From Buddleja alternifolia (taxonomy: Eukaryota > Streptophyta > Magnoliopsida > Lamiales > Scrophulariaceae), in assembly GCA_019426215.1 (NCBI GenBank), contig CM033396.1, positions 20,599,101 through 20,663,100 of the forward strand: a DNA stretch of 64,000 bases, read 5' to 3'. Positions within the stretch are counted from its first letter, which is position 1, and every line of letters begins with the position of its first letter. The notes under the pieces were generated by a model. That model did no database searches and had not been told where the DNA came from. It worked only from the letters and a program-made list of their open reading frames with translations. Made by a program: the position numbers and the translations under genes. Below, piece by piece: positions 45,983 to 57,020 of the stretch.

Positions 45983-47880
45983 TCACGAAGAGTCCGCGAG
46001 GATGAAGGACTCTTTGTCTCTTGGTCCATCCATCCCTAAGTAAGGTTTTAGACGTTGAGCGTTGACCAAGAAAGTATGTCCTTTATCTGTTGTAAGCTCA
46101 ACGGCGCCGGATGGATAGACCTGGGAAATCAAAATGGGCCCGACCATCGAGACTTAAGCTTCCCGGGGAAGAGTCGGAGTCGAGAGTTGTATAGCAACAC
46201 CCGCTCTCCCTTGTGGAATTCCCGGGGGAGAATATGTTTGTCATGCCACATTTTGGTCCGCTCCTTATAGAGTTTTGCGTTCTCATAGGCAAGATGACGC
46301 CATTCTTCGAGCTCGTTGAGTTGTAGCAAACGTTGTGTACCTACACTTTGAGAGTCAAAATTTAGAAACTTAATGGCCCAATAAGCACGATGCTCGAGTT
46401 CAACGGGCAAGTGACATGTTTTGCCAAAAACAAGACGATACGGGGACATGCCAATTGGGGTTTTATAGGCGGTCCGATAAGCCCAAAGAGCATCATCCAA
46501 TTTAAGGGACCAATCCTTTCTTGATGCGTTGACAGTTTTTTCTAAAATACGCTTAATCTCCCTATTCGAGACCTCCACTTGGCCACTAGTTTGTGGGTGG
46601 TATGGGGTCGAAATTTTATGCTTCACCCCGTACTTGGTCAATAAAAGTTCAAACTGCCTGTTGCAGAAGTGGGTGCCCCCGTCACTAATGATGGCTCGGG
46701 GAGTTCCAAATCGAGTAAAAATATGCTTCTTCAGAAAACGAGTGACAACCCGAGCATCATTAGTAGGCAAGGCCACGGCTTCCACCCATTTGGAGACATA
46801 GTCTACCGCAACAAGGATATATTTATTTGAACAAGAACTGGGAAAGGGCCCATGAAATCCACACCCCATACATCAAACAACTCACACTCTAACATGCTAT
46901 TTAAGGGCGTTTCATGATGTTTAGAGATGTTCCCCATTCGTTGACAGCGATCACAAGATTTGACATAATGATGTGCATCTTTAACAAGAGTAGGCCAGAA
47001 GAAACCTGATTGGAGGATCTTAGCTACCGTTTTGGAAGGCCCAAAATGGCCACCTACCGCCATATCATGACAATGAGATAGGATAGCATGCACGTCCGTT
47101 TCGGGTATGCAACGTCGAATTAAACCATCTGCACAAACTTTGAATAAAAAGGGTTCGTCCCAAAGATATTGCTTTACATCAGATAGAAATTTCTTCTTTT
47201 GATGAAAAGTGATATCCGGGGGAAGACGGCCCGTAACAATGTAATTGGCAAAGTTAGCATACCAAGGTGAAATTTTTTCAGAAATAGCAAGGAGGTGTTC
47301 ATCTGGGAATTCCTCACGAATTGGTGTCTCATCTAACGGATCATTCACTAGCTCTAATCGTGAGAGGTGGTCGGCTACTACATTTTCGGTGCCTTTCTTG
47401 TCTTTTATCTCTAAATCAAATTCTTGGAGTAACAAAATCCACCTAAGAAGTCTTGGTTTAGCATCTTTCTTGGCAAGCAAATATTTTAAAGCCGAATGAT
47501 CGGTGTAAACTATCACTTTGTTTAGCACGAGGTAAGAGTGGAATTTATCGAATGCAAAGACTATGGCGAGTAATTCTTTTTCCGTGGTGGCATAATTCAA
47601 TTGTGCATCGTTAAGAGTTTTACTAGCATAGTAAATGGTTCGAAATACCTTTTCCTTCCTTTGGCCAAGGACCGCTCCAACCGCGGTGTCACTCGCATCA
47701 CACATCAATTCGAATGGTAAGCTCCAATCGGGGGATGACATGATAGGGGCGGAAACTAAGCGTTCCTTCAAATCAAGAAAGGCCTGCATACAAGAAGAAT
47801 TGAAATCAAAAGGTGCATCTTTAACAAGCAAATTAGACAACGGTTTCGCAATTTTAGAGAAATTCAAGATGAATCGCCTA
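45983..47880 (-). pseudogene. pol: Element D pol 3' part: RNase H and integrase
   Basis: RNase H is seen in [35 protein letters not shown] and [14 protein letters not shown]. Then follow the H2C2 zinc module ([20 protein letters not shown]) and the integrase core ([44 protein letters not shown]) with its D-D-E residues. The tail (RLKPYLGMDGPRDKE) ends with TGA at 45983-45985. One-base frameshifts near 46840 and 46135 separate the frames. The catalytic residues look intact. It is continuous with 47878-51495 through another one-base shift near 47905. Confidence 0.9.
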
Positions 47881-50800
47881 TAGAAACCAGCATGCCCGAG
47901 GAAAACTCCTAACAGCTTTTACCGATGTGGGCGGGGGAAGTTTTTCAATGACCTCAATCTTGGCTTGGTCCACTTCGATCCCTTTTTGAGAGATCTTGTG
48001 GCCAAGTACAATCCCCTCCCGGACCATTAAATGGCATTTTTCCCAATTCAAAACAAGGTTGGTTTCTTCACAACGTTTAAGCACAACATTTAGATGAGCA
48101 AGACAAATATCAAAAGTTGTTCCGAAAACAGAAAAGTCATCCATAAAAATTTCAAGGAAATCTTCAACCATATCATGAAAAATAGCCATCATGCATCTTT
48201 GAAAAGTGGCCGGGGCATTACACAAGCCAAATGGCATCCTTCTATAAGCAAATGTGCCATAAGGACAAGTGAAAGTGGTTTTCTCTTGGTCCTCAGGATC
48301 TATGGCAATTTGATTATAGCCGGAGTAACCATCTAGAAAACAATAGAAATCATGCCCGGCTAATCGTTCAAGCATTTGGTCAATAAAGGGGAGGGGGAAA
48401 TGATCCTTACGTGTGGCATCATTCAACTTACGGTAATCTATACATACACGCCACCCACTAATTATACGAGTTGGGATAAGCTCATTATTCGCATTCTCAA
48501 TTACCGTTATCCCCCCTTTCTTAGGCACCACTTGGGTAGGGCTCACCCACGCACTATCAGAAATAGGATAGATTATACCTGAGTCGAGCAGTTTAATCAC
48601 TTCCTTCTTTACTACCTCTTGGATTTGTGGGTTTGATCTCCTTTGGGGTTGGCGTGTAGGCTTGGTGGAGTCCTCCATAAGTATTTTGTGCATACATATC
48701 GCTGGACTAATGCCTTTGATGTCCGCAAGTTTCCACCCAAAAGCCCGTTTGTGAGATCTCAACACCGTCATTAATTGCTCTTCTTGTGATCCTGAAAGAG
48801 ATGAGGAAATGATCAATGGGAGTGTTTCGTCATCGTTCAAGTACACATATTTAAGGTGGGAGGGGAGGGGTTTGAGTTCGAGAGAGGGGGGTTCTTCAAT
48901 AGATGGGCGAGGTGATCCTGACAATGATCTATCAACTTTGATGAATCCTCCCGAATGAGAGGAAGATTTGTACTCCAAGCTTAGAACCTTTTCCACTAGA
49001 TCATCTTTCTCCGAGTCCACTTGCATGGATTTCATAAGATTCTGTTCGAGAGAATTTTCAATTGTATTGTCCTGTAAATACTCAACAATCAAATGGTCAA
49101 ATGTATCAATTCGATAACACGAGTCATGATCAATAGGATGTTTAAGGACTTTGTAAACATCAAAGGTAACTTTGTCATCGCCCACATTCAAGGTAAGCTT
49201 ACCATTAGCAATGTCAATTACCGCCTTACCCGTGGCTAGGAATGGTCTCCCTAGGATTAATGGTACCTCCACATCTTCTTCCATGTCGAGTACTACGAAA
49301 TCAACGGGAAAATAAAACTTGTCGACTTGGACAATAACGTCTTCGATTATCCCCTTGGGCCTCTTGATCGATCGGTCGGCTAGTTGAAGGCTCATTGAGG
49401 TCGGCTTGGGATTTCCAAGGCCTAGCTTTTTAAACAGTGAGTATGGAAGAAGATTGATGCTGGCCCCCGAGTCACATAACACCTTCTTGAATGATAGGGA
49501 TCCAATCGTGCATGGGATTGTGAGACTCCCGGGATCTTGGAGCTTAGTTGGCAATTTATTGAGTAATACGGCGGAGCATTCTTCCGTGAGGCACACCGTC
49601 TCATTCTCTTCCCACTTCTGCTTGTTGGAGAGTATGTCCTTGAAGAACTTCACATAATTCGGCATTTGGAGAATGGCGTCAATAAACGGAATATTAATTC
49701 TCACTTCCCGAAGGATTGCCAAAATTCGAAGAAAGCTCGGATCCATCTCCTTTTTCTTCTTTTTGTGAGCATTTGGGAAGGGGAGACGAACTTCGATAGG
49801 GGGAGAAAGCGTTGGATTAGACGGATGAAAACCCACTGAAACAGTAGGCGGCGCCTGGGCGCGTATATCGGCGCCTAGGCGCGGATCTGTTGGCGCCTGG
49901 GCGTGCATTTCTGGGCGCTCGGGCGCGGGATGCAGAACATATGCATCTGGCAGGTTTGTGGGTGGCGCCTGGGCGCGTATATTGGCGCCTAGGCGCGTAT
50001 CTGTAGGCGCCTGGGCGTGCAGGTCGGGGCGCTCGGGCGCGGGAAACAGAGAGTTTTGTCCAGAACAGGGTAGATCAGGCGCCTGGGCGTGCATGTCGGG
50101 GCGCTCGGGCGCGGATGTACTGGCAGTGTCATTCTCCAATTGTTTGCCACTTCTCAAGGCTATGGCATTGCATTGGGCCTTCGGGTTCTTTTCCGTGTCG
50201 CTTGGGAGAGTCCCCGGGGCTCTACCGTTAACCGCATTAGAAAGTTGCCCTACTTGTGTTCGCAAATCCTTCATCTCCATACACATATCCTTTATCATAC
50301 CCCGAAGTTCGTTGAAAGATGTATCGGACTTTTTCATGTGAGCATCTAGTTTCTCATCGATTGTGGGAGGTCGCATTTGCACTTGACCTTGACCTTGTCC
50401 ATTGAAATTGCCTTGCCTCGGGGGTGGGTTATTGAAGGGTGGTCGTGGAGCTTGATAGATCCCCGGTTGATAGATCCCCGGTTGTGCGTTCTGTGCGGGG
50501 TTGGGCCTTTTTGGAAAATTCTCGGGTATATGAAAGTTCACCCGAGGTTTATTTTGATTCCCCACATAATTAACATTGCCAACCTCCGGTTCCAAGACTA
50601 CTACTTCCTCTACTACTTCCTCAATACAAGCAACCTTTTTAGAGGATGAGGCCTCTTCATCGTCGGGGTAAAGCTCGTCTTCTCGGGCCAACTGTTCGAC
50701 TTTGTCCCATACACTTTGACAGTCTAACCCAAGGAGATCTCCTCCCGCACCCGCGTTGAGTCTATGCCGAATACGTGACCTAACCCCATCATAGAAATGG

Positions 50801-51495
50801 AGTACTTGTTCATTCAACCCAAAATTATGATCGGGACATTTACGGAGCATGCCCTTATATCTAGCCCAAGCCTCGGCTAAAGATTCATTGCTCCTTTGCC
50901 TAAACCCTTTTATATTACTCCGTAGCTCATTGATTTTTGAGGGTGGAAAGAATTTATTTAAAAAGGCATCGACCAACTCACTCCATGTTGTAATAGATTG
51001 TGGAGGTAAGGATTTGTACCATGTTGTCGCCCTATCCTTCAATGAGAAATGGAAGACTCTTAGACGAATCGCATCAAGATCTCGTGGGTGATATTGAATG
51101 GTCACAAGAGCCTCATCTATGGTTTCCAAATGAGCGTGTGGTGATTCGTGCGGTTCTCCATAGAAAGGATCTCCTTGCACCATATTAAAAATGTGAGCCG
51201 GAATGTGGTAGTTTGGTGTGAAGAAATTAGGCACGACAACGGGCCCTGGAATGGTATGGACCCTAGGTGGTAAGCTACCCCGAACCGACGGGAGTTGTGA
51301 AGGAGGTACCGCTTGCATGGCTTGTAGAACACCTTGTAACCACTCCCTAGTTTCCGGTGAGTTCATGTCCGGGAAATTTCCATTTGGGTTTTGGTTGAGA
51401 TTATTGGTCATTTCTCTTGCTCGCCTACTAGTCCTAAGAACTCGTTCAATTTCGGGCTCCAACTCGTATAGAGGCTTGTTTGAGGAGCGGGTCAT
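47878..51495 (-). pseudogene. gag-pol: Element D gag-pol: gag, protease and reverse transcriptase
   Basis: The start is the ATG at 51493-51495 (MTRSSNKPLYELEP), the usual Athila beginning; the in-frame ATG 17 codons upstream is unlike the family. The retrotransposon gag domain is near residues 80-190 (FSLKDRATTWYKSLP, WSELVDAFLNKFFPPSK). A linker with repeated APERPDMHAQAP units follows (DNA 49849-50115). The retropepsin site is CDSGASINLLP near residue 675. The RT motifs are RVCIDYRKLNDATRKDHFPL, PFGLCNAPATFQ and the catalytic FMDD (48135-48149, near residue 1115). The frame is open for about 1,205 codons until a one-base shift near 47905, after which it continues at 47867 downward. Gag and pol are one ORF, as is usual in Athila. 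Confidence 0.92.
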
Positions 51496-51641
51496 GCACC
51501 TCAAGAACCTAACAATTAAATACAAGAACAAAATTAGACTAATCACGAAAATAAAAGAAAATCAAGAAATAAACGAAAACTAAGAATTATAAAAAATGTA
51601 AACGAAAATAAAAAAAAATAAAAAAAACTAAAATAAACAAA

Positions 51642-51659
51642 TCCCCGGCAACGGCGCCA
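51642..51659 (-). other. Element D primer binding site (Athila type)
   Basis: The minus strand reads TGGCGCCGTTGCCGGGGA, six bases inside the right LTR. I recall this sequence as the Athila primer site, usually assigned to tRNA-Asp; the tRNA is from memory. Confidence 0.92.
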
Positions 51660-51665
51660 AAAACT

Positions 51666-53330
51666 TGACACGCTAAAAGCTAACGTGCTATGATAGCAAG
51701 TGCACTAGACGTGTGTAGTAATAAGTGGACAAAAAGTCCGGGTTGTCGAACCACAAGGACTTGAATTCTAGTTAATGATTTTCGATAAAAGATAAGACAA
51801 TTAAAGTAAAGTGCAAGAAAAAGATTAAACAAACGAAGCACCAAAGAGAAACGTACTATAGATTTAATCTCACGTATGATAAAATGACTAAGGCACATGC
51901 TACAACCGAATCTACTCGTCAATATATATGAGCTACTCTTCGAATTATTAGACTCCTATTGCTTTGGTGGAAACTCCTAAATTAACTATTACCCGATGTC
52001 TCGGCACATAATAATCCTATGATTAATTGACGGTTCTCTAAATATGTCTATCCGAGAATCTAATCAAAAATCACGCATTAACGTTCTAGAGCTTCCCCGA
52101 ACGAATCCGGCTAACAACACCCGGGAATCTTTACCTATTTCTAGGGCAATCCCTCATTTGTTTCGGATGATGTGTTAATTCTCTTGCACCCTAATCTATT
52201 TTCTCTCGAACAACTAGATTAGGCAAGATAGCAAGCATATGGTGATCAAACACATGATTGGAATAAAAGCATAGAATTAACACACAAAGCAATAGGAGAA
52301 TTAATACAAAGAGCAACTTCACATATATTGATTCATAAATTTGGCCTTCACATGGCCTTAGTTCTACAATATTAGCCTCTCATCAAAGCCTTAAGAAAAT
52401 CTAATACAAACATATACATACTCATGGAAATAAACATGTAAATGCAAATAATTAAAACTCCCTCAATTGATTGATGATGGATCTTTGCTCTTGATCTTCA
52501 ATCCTTAGCTCCTCTCTCTTTGTTCCCCTCCAAAAGTGATGAAGAATGGTGATGAATGATGATGAGTGAAAAGTGATGGCCAAAATGCCTCTCTCTCTCT
52601 CCTCCTCCCCAATGTATCGGTCAATTGTGCTCAAAAATGCCTTAAGAAGACCACAACAAATCAGCTCCTAGTGTGTGTCCCCCCTTGTGTGTCCTCCACT
52701 ACTCTTAAAGTGAGTAGTATAAAATTCCCTAAAGTAGATCTATTAAGAAACATACTTATGACATCCCTCTCATACATGTGATGACCTCTTGGCTTTAAAT
52801 GTTCCATTCCCCCATCAAATGATGATCTTTTGGCTGAAAAGAATCAATTCGGGTGTGGACACGCCTAGGCGTGGCATTACGGCGCTTGGGCGCGGGATTC
52901 AGAATGCTGAAATTAAATGCAATGTATCCTGTGCAGCAATCGTATTTCATTCATAACTTTCTCCACGAAACTCCGATTTGGATGATTCAAGTGCTCATTT
53001 GAAGCTAACACATAGTTCTACAACATTGTAGAAGGGAACTTCATCCAATTCGGCCTCTAAACATACGGAAATAGCGCTCGAACGTGGAAAGTGGTGTAGA
53101 TACGGCGCCCGGGCGTGGGCAAGATGGCGCCTAGGCATAGGGGTGCGTAGCAATTTGGCCTAAACTTGTTTTATACGTCATTTTTCATCCCGTTCTTTGA
53201 TTGTATCCATTTAAGACCTGAAATCACTTAATGCACGAATTAAACGCACATGTGGCAAGAATCAAGCGATAAATGAACCTAAGACATAAACGCAAAGGGG
53301 CTTAAAAACACGTAAAAATGCCTCTTATCA
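51666..53330 (-). repeat. Element D right LTR (5' LTR in element sense)
   Basis: 1,665 bp, TGACACGC to CTTATCA, almost identical to 40360-42026. It is followed by the second GAGGC copy. Confidence 0.94.
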
Positions 53331-53680
53331 GAGGCTGAATACATAGCTGCCTCGGAGGCAGCTAAAGAAGCTGTTTGGATTAGGAAGTTCGTTGAGGAAC
53401 TTCAAGTGGTTCCTAGCATAAAGCTCTCGATGCCACTTTATTGTGACAACACTAGAGCTATAGCGCGCAAGCGAAGGAACCTAGGTCTCACAATAAATCC
53501 AAACACATAGAGAGGAGATATCACATCATAAGAGAGATCGTTGCACAAGGTGAAATAGCTATTCAGAAAATAGCCTCAGCCGACAATGTCGCTGATCCAT
53601 TAACCAAGCCATTAGCACAGGCGGTGCTGGAAAAACATCTCGAAAAGATGGGTATTAAATACCACAGCAAATGGCATTGA
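53331..53680 (+). pseudogene. pol: Element A pol: RNase H C-terminal part
   Basis: It continues RNase H after element D (EAEYIAASEAAKEAVWIRKF, YCDNTRAIA), loses frame by one base near 53466 and recovers RRYHIIREIV and SADNVADPLTKPL in the next frame. It ends with TGA at 53678-53680. This is the last coding part of A; only the purine tract separates it from the 3' LTR, so A has no accessory gene. Confidence 0.88.
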
Positions 53681-53683
53681 GTG

Positions 53684-53695
53684 CAAGTGGGAGAT
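53684..53695 (+). other. Element A polypurine tract
   Basis: CAAGTGGGAGAT directly abuts TGTTAGA, a form common in plant copia elements. Confidence 0.88.
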
Positions 53696-54430
53696 TGTTA
53701 GAATATATGCCCTCGAATGCCATAAAGAGGATAGATTTATAGGGCATAAACATTGTAACTAAACTATGGTTTTTCTATTAATATAAGGCAGTTGATTGTT
53801 GTTTTCTTATAGGCATTTATAAGGTGTGATTAAACAACGTAAAGTCCTTGATAACAAGGCGAACCTTCTACCTCCTATGGGATAGGAGGAAAGGCACTAG
53901 AATGGTTTGACCCTTGACATCTAAAAGGGTTCGCAAGTCTAAGAAATATTGATTGGGCATCAATAGTGAATAAAGACTTGTATGATGTAAGTTTCGACAG
54001 AGAAAGTGTCAGTCGTACACTATGGAAATGGTAGTGGGAACTTATGTCATAGACGTGTCAGTTGGACTAATATGTTTGAATATGGCTCGCATCAGTTCAT
54101 CACATGGGTATTCACTCATTGACAGTCAATGATGAAACTGATAAGTAGTGATAGGTACGTGTGAACCTCTAACCTGAGAAATCGAGTTGAAGATGTACTT
54201 GTGACATCAAGTCTGTCATTAGAGTAGTTAGATTCAAATCACCTGTTGGTGGAATTGACCTCGAAGTGCGACTTGATGGGCAAGTAGCATTGTTAACTGA
54301 TTTGCAATATGGAATTTATTCTCTCATAAGTGAATGAGTAAAATATCATATGCGATCATGAATAAGTGAGGATGAAAGTCTTTGGCCAAAGCATTTAAAT
54401 ACCTCGACTTATTATGAGCTTAGGCATATG
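53696..54430 (+). repeat. Element A 3' LTR, first part (interrupted by element E)
   Basis: It matches 5145-5886 with about 3-4% difference by eye. It ends at ATATG (54426-54430), the duplicated target of element E. Confidence 0.92.
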
Positions 54431-55690
54431 TGATTTTCAAAAAGGTAAAAGACATTTAAAGTAAAGCGGGACTAAAACAATTAAGTAAATGAAGGACCAA
54501 AGGAGGGAACAAGCTATGGATTAAACTTCACGTATGATAAAATGACCAAGACACATGCTACAACCAAATTTACTCGTCAATTTATATGGGTTACTCCTTG
54601 AATTATTAGACTCCTATTGCTTTGGTGGAAACTCCTAAATTAATTATTACCCGATGTCTCGGCTCATAACAATCCTATGAGTTGACGGTTCTTTAAATAT
54701 GTCTATCCGAGAATCTAATCAAAAATCACGCATTAACGTTCTAGAGCTTCCCCGAATAAATCCGGCTAACAACACCCGGGAATCTTTACCTATTTCTAGG
54801 AGCAATCCCTCATTTGTTTCGGGTGATGTGTTAATTCCCTTGCACCCTAATCTATCTTCTCTCGAACAACTAGATTAGGCAAGATAGCAAGCATATGGTG
54901 ATCAAACACATGATTGGAATAAAAGCATAGAATTAACACACAAAGCAATAGGAGAATTAATACAAAAAGTAACTTCACATATATTGACTCATAAATTGGC
55001 CTTCACATGGCCTTAGTCTCACAAATTTAGCTCATAATCAATAACATAGAAGATCCTAATGTAGTCATGTACATAATCATAGACAAGTATGTAATGAAAA
55101 ACAAATGAAAACTCCCTATATTGCTTGATTGATGATGTATCCGAGTTAAGAGCTTCAATCCCAAGCTAGATCTCCTTCTTAGCCTCTTACAGTTGATGAA
55201 GAATGGCCCAAAACCCAGCAAATCGCCCCTAATCTCCCAGATTTCGAACCCTTCAAATGAATTGGAAACTCCTATTTATACATTCCAAAATCTGTTATTG
55301 CGGCGCCTAGGCGGGAGTTGATTGGCGCCTAGGCGCCACCTATATGGCGTTTATTTCTTGGGGCATAAGTTCCGGGGTGCCCAGGCGTGGAGACAAGTGG
55401 CGCCCAGGTGCGCGACATGTGGCGCCTAGGCGCGGGTCGATTGGAGCCTAGGCGGGCGCTTCAGAACACTGATTTTCTCTGTCTGGGTGGCGCCTGGGCG
55501 GGCGTTTCAGAAGCCAGAGCAAAGTGGATGAAACGAGTCGTCTTTTTCCCTTTTCTTCGTCCATCGTCGCTTACTACCTGAAATCGTTTCACACACATAT
55601 TAAACGCACGAGTGGCACGAAATAAGCCGTATACAAGCCTAAATTGTCATTAAAAGGGCCTAAAAACTTATGCAAAAATGACTCCTATCA
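54431..55690 (-). mobile_element. Element E: solo LTR of an Athila relative, shortened at one end
   Basis: 1,260 bp, TGATTTTC to CTCCTATCA, flanked by ATATG at 54426-54430 and 55691-55695. It is related along its length to D's LTR in the same orientation but lacks the roughly 105 bp that form D's TGACACGC end. No internal region, primer site or purine tract is present, which fits an LTR left by LTR-LTR recombination. It carries a cluster of GC-rich boxes at 55297-55505. The 64-codon reading frames in it look non-coding. Confidence 0.85.
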
Positions 55691-56567
55691 ATATGGTCAA
55701 GTTATATGAGTTTGACTTTAAACCATGACTTTTACTTGACTGGGATATAAGAATAAAAGGTTTATACACGTACGGTATTCACGGCGTAAAGGTTTGGAAT
55801 GATCCTAATCATTCGTTCTCAATTAGGTTACGATGTGAGCCACAAGACTGGCTAGGTGTCACTCACACCCCTTTGGATTCCTCCCAATTGCCTTTTGAGA
55901 CGAACCTAAAGAGTCGTGCTTAAAGGAAGTGCAAAAGGAAAAACATGGGAAAAAGACTTGAGAGAAATTCACGACATTGGATGCCGTAATTAATTAATTA
56001 ATTAATGGATAATTTAATTAATTAATTAAATTAATGAGTTAATTAATTTCTTGGAGAAATTGAATTATAAATTAATTAGGAATTGAATTAATTGGATTAT
56101 CAATTTATTTATTGGATAAATAAATAATCCGATTAATTAATTAGCAAGCAAGACGAAAGCCTGAAGGCTTCCGAGCCCACTAAGGGATGGCCAAATAGAT
56201 GCCCAAATAGGGCTCTTGCATGCTAGTGTTATTGTTTCATAATGATATAAATATATCACAAGGTGAAAAATAACACAAGACAACTTACATAACTTTCTCT
56301 CCAAGAAAAAGTCTCCCACCTCTCTCTCTCTCTCTCTCTAGCCGTCTTTGACAAGGAAGAAAGGTGGAGTTTTTCGTTTTTGGTTCCGGCGTGATGAATT
56401 AGAGACGTTGACAAATTCGGTGTTAGAGAAAAGGATCGCGTTCAGAAATCAACATACGCGAGAACGGTAATTTTTCTATACACAATTAAACACGAGGATT
56501 AGAGATGATTCGGGCTTTGGGAATTAAATTTACTTTCCGCTGCGTTTTATTCGTATAATTCCCAACA
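55691..56567 (+). repeat. Element A 3' LTR, second part
   Basis: It continues the LTR after element E and ends CCCAACA. It matches 5882-5980 and 19969-20731. It contains the TTAATTAA-rich run at 55987-56143. Confidence 0.92.
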
Positions 56568-56572
56568 GATGT

Positions 56573-56994
56573 ACTCAAGCATACGAGGCTATTGCTACTG
56601 GACTGATACATTTAAATATTCCCTTTACTTTATTTATGATCAACTTGGAATCTCCCTTTATCTCGATATTTCTTGCACCCATATCAATTAGTATTTGTAA
56701 TCCCAAAATGAGAGCTTCATATTCTACTCTGTTATTTGTGCAATTTCCCTCGATTTTTGCACACATTTTGGTGATCAGCTTTGATGGAGATATGATATAT
56801 ATCCCTACTCCAGCATCATCTCGAGTACTCGACCCATCAAAATACAAAATCCAAGGGACCTTGTCGATGAAATAGACCTCGAGATTCTCAAGCAATTCAT
56901 CTTTTATTGGAGGGTGATCAGCCAAGAAATCGGCTATCACTTGACCTTTTACAGCCTTTTGAGGCACATAACACAAATCAAACTGAGACCCCAT
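56573..56994 (-). pseudogene. pol: Element G second (archaeal-type) RNase H, first half
   Basis: WILYFDGSSTRDDAGVGIYI, CTNNRVEYEALILGLQIL and IKGDSKLIINKVKG are hallmarks of the extra RNase H found between RT-RNase H and integrase in Tat-lineage elements. D, E and D catalytic positions are visible (YFDGSS, VEYEAL, KGDSKL). The domain is cut by element A, and its remainder is at 4751-5139. It would degrade RNA in RNA-DNA hybrids. A stop and a frameshift at 57000-57020 separate it from the first RNase H. Confidence 0.85.
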
Positions 56995-57020
56995 TTGCTC
57001 AATCGCCCTCTCATCAAAGG

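Larger units (their letters stand above)
40360..53330 (-). mobile_element. Element D: Athila-type Ty3/gypsy retrotransposon, young
   Basis: A complete minus-strand element of 12,971 bp with GAGGC duplications. Its LTRs (1,667 and 1,665 bp) differ by about 8 substitutions and one 2 bp indel by hand count. The primer site TGGCGCCGTTGCCGGGGA is that of Athila elements. Order in element sense: LTR, gag-protease-RT-RNase H-integrase, a long spacer, an accessory ORF, a 1.6 kb 3' untranslated region, LTR. Coding regions carry only single-base frameshifts and no in-frame nonsense codon that I can find. Confidence 0.94.
5145..56567 (+). mobile_element. Element A: Ty1/copia retrotransposon carrying four nested insertions
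   Basis: A plus-strand copia element bounded by TGTTAGA and CCCAACA, with the duplication GATGT on both sides. Its own DNA lies at 5145-5980, 19964-25409, 39728-40359, 53331-54430 and 55691-56567; the rest is elements B, C, D and E. The order LTR, tRNA-Met primer site, gag, protease, integrase, reverse transcriptase, RNase H, purine tract, LTR is that of Ty1/copia (integrase before reverse transcriptase). Without its guests it would be about 8.7 kb. All ORFs are broken by stops or frameshifts. It has no accessory gene after RNase H. The sublineage is not determined. Confidence 0.93.
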
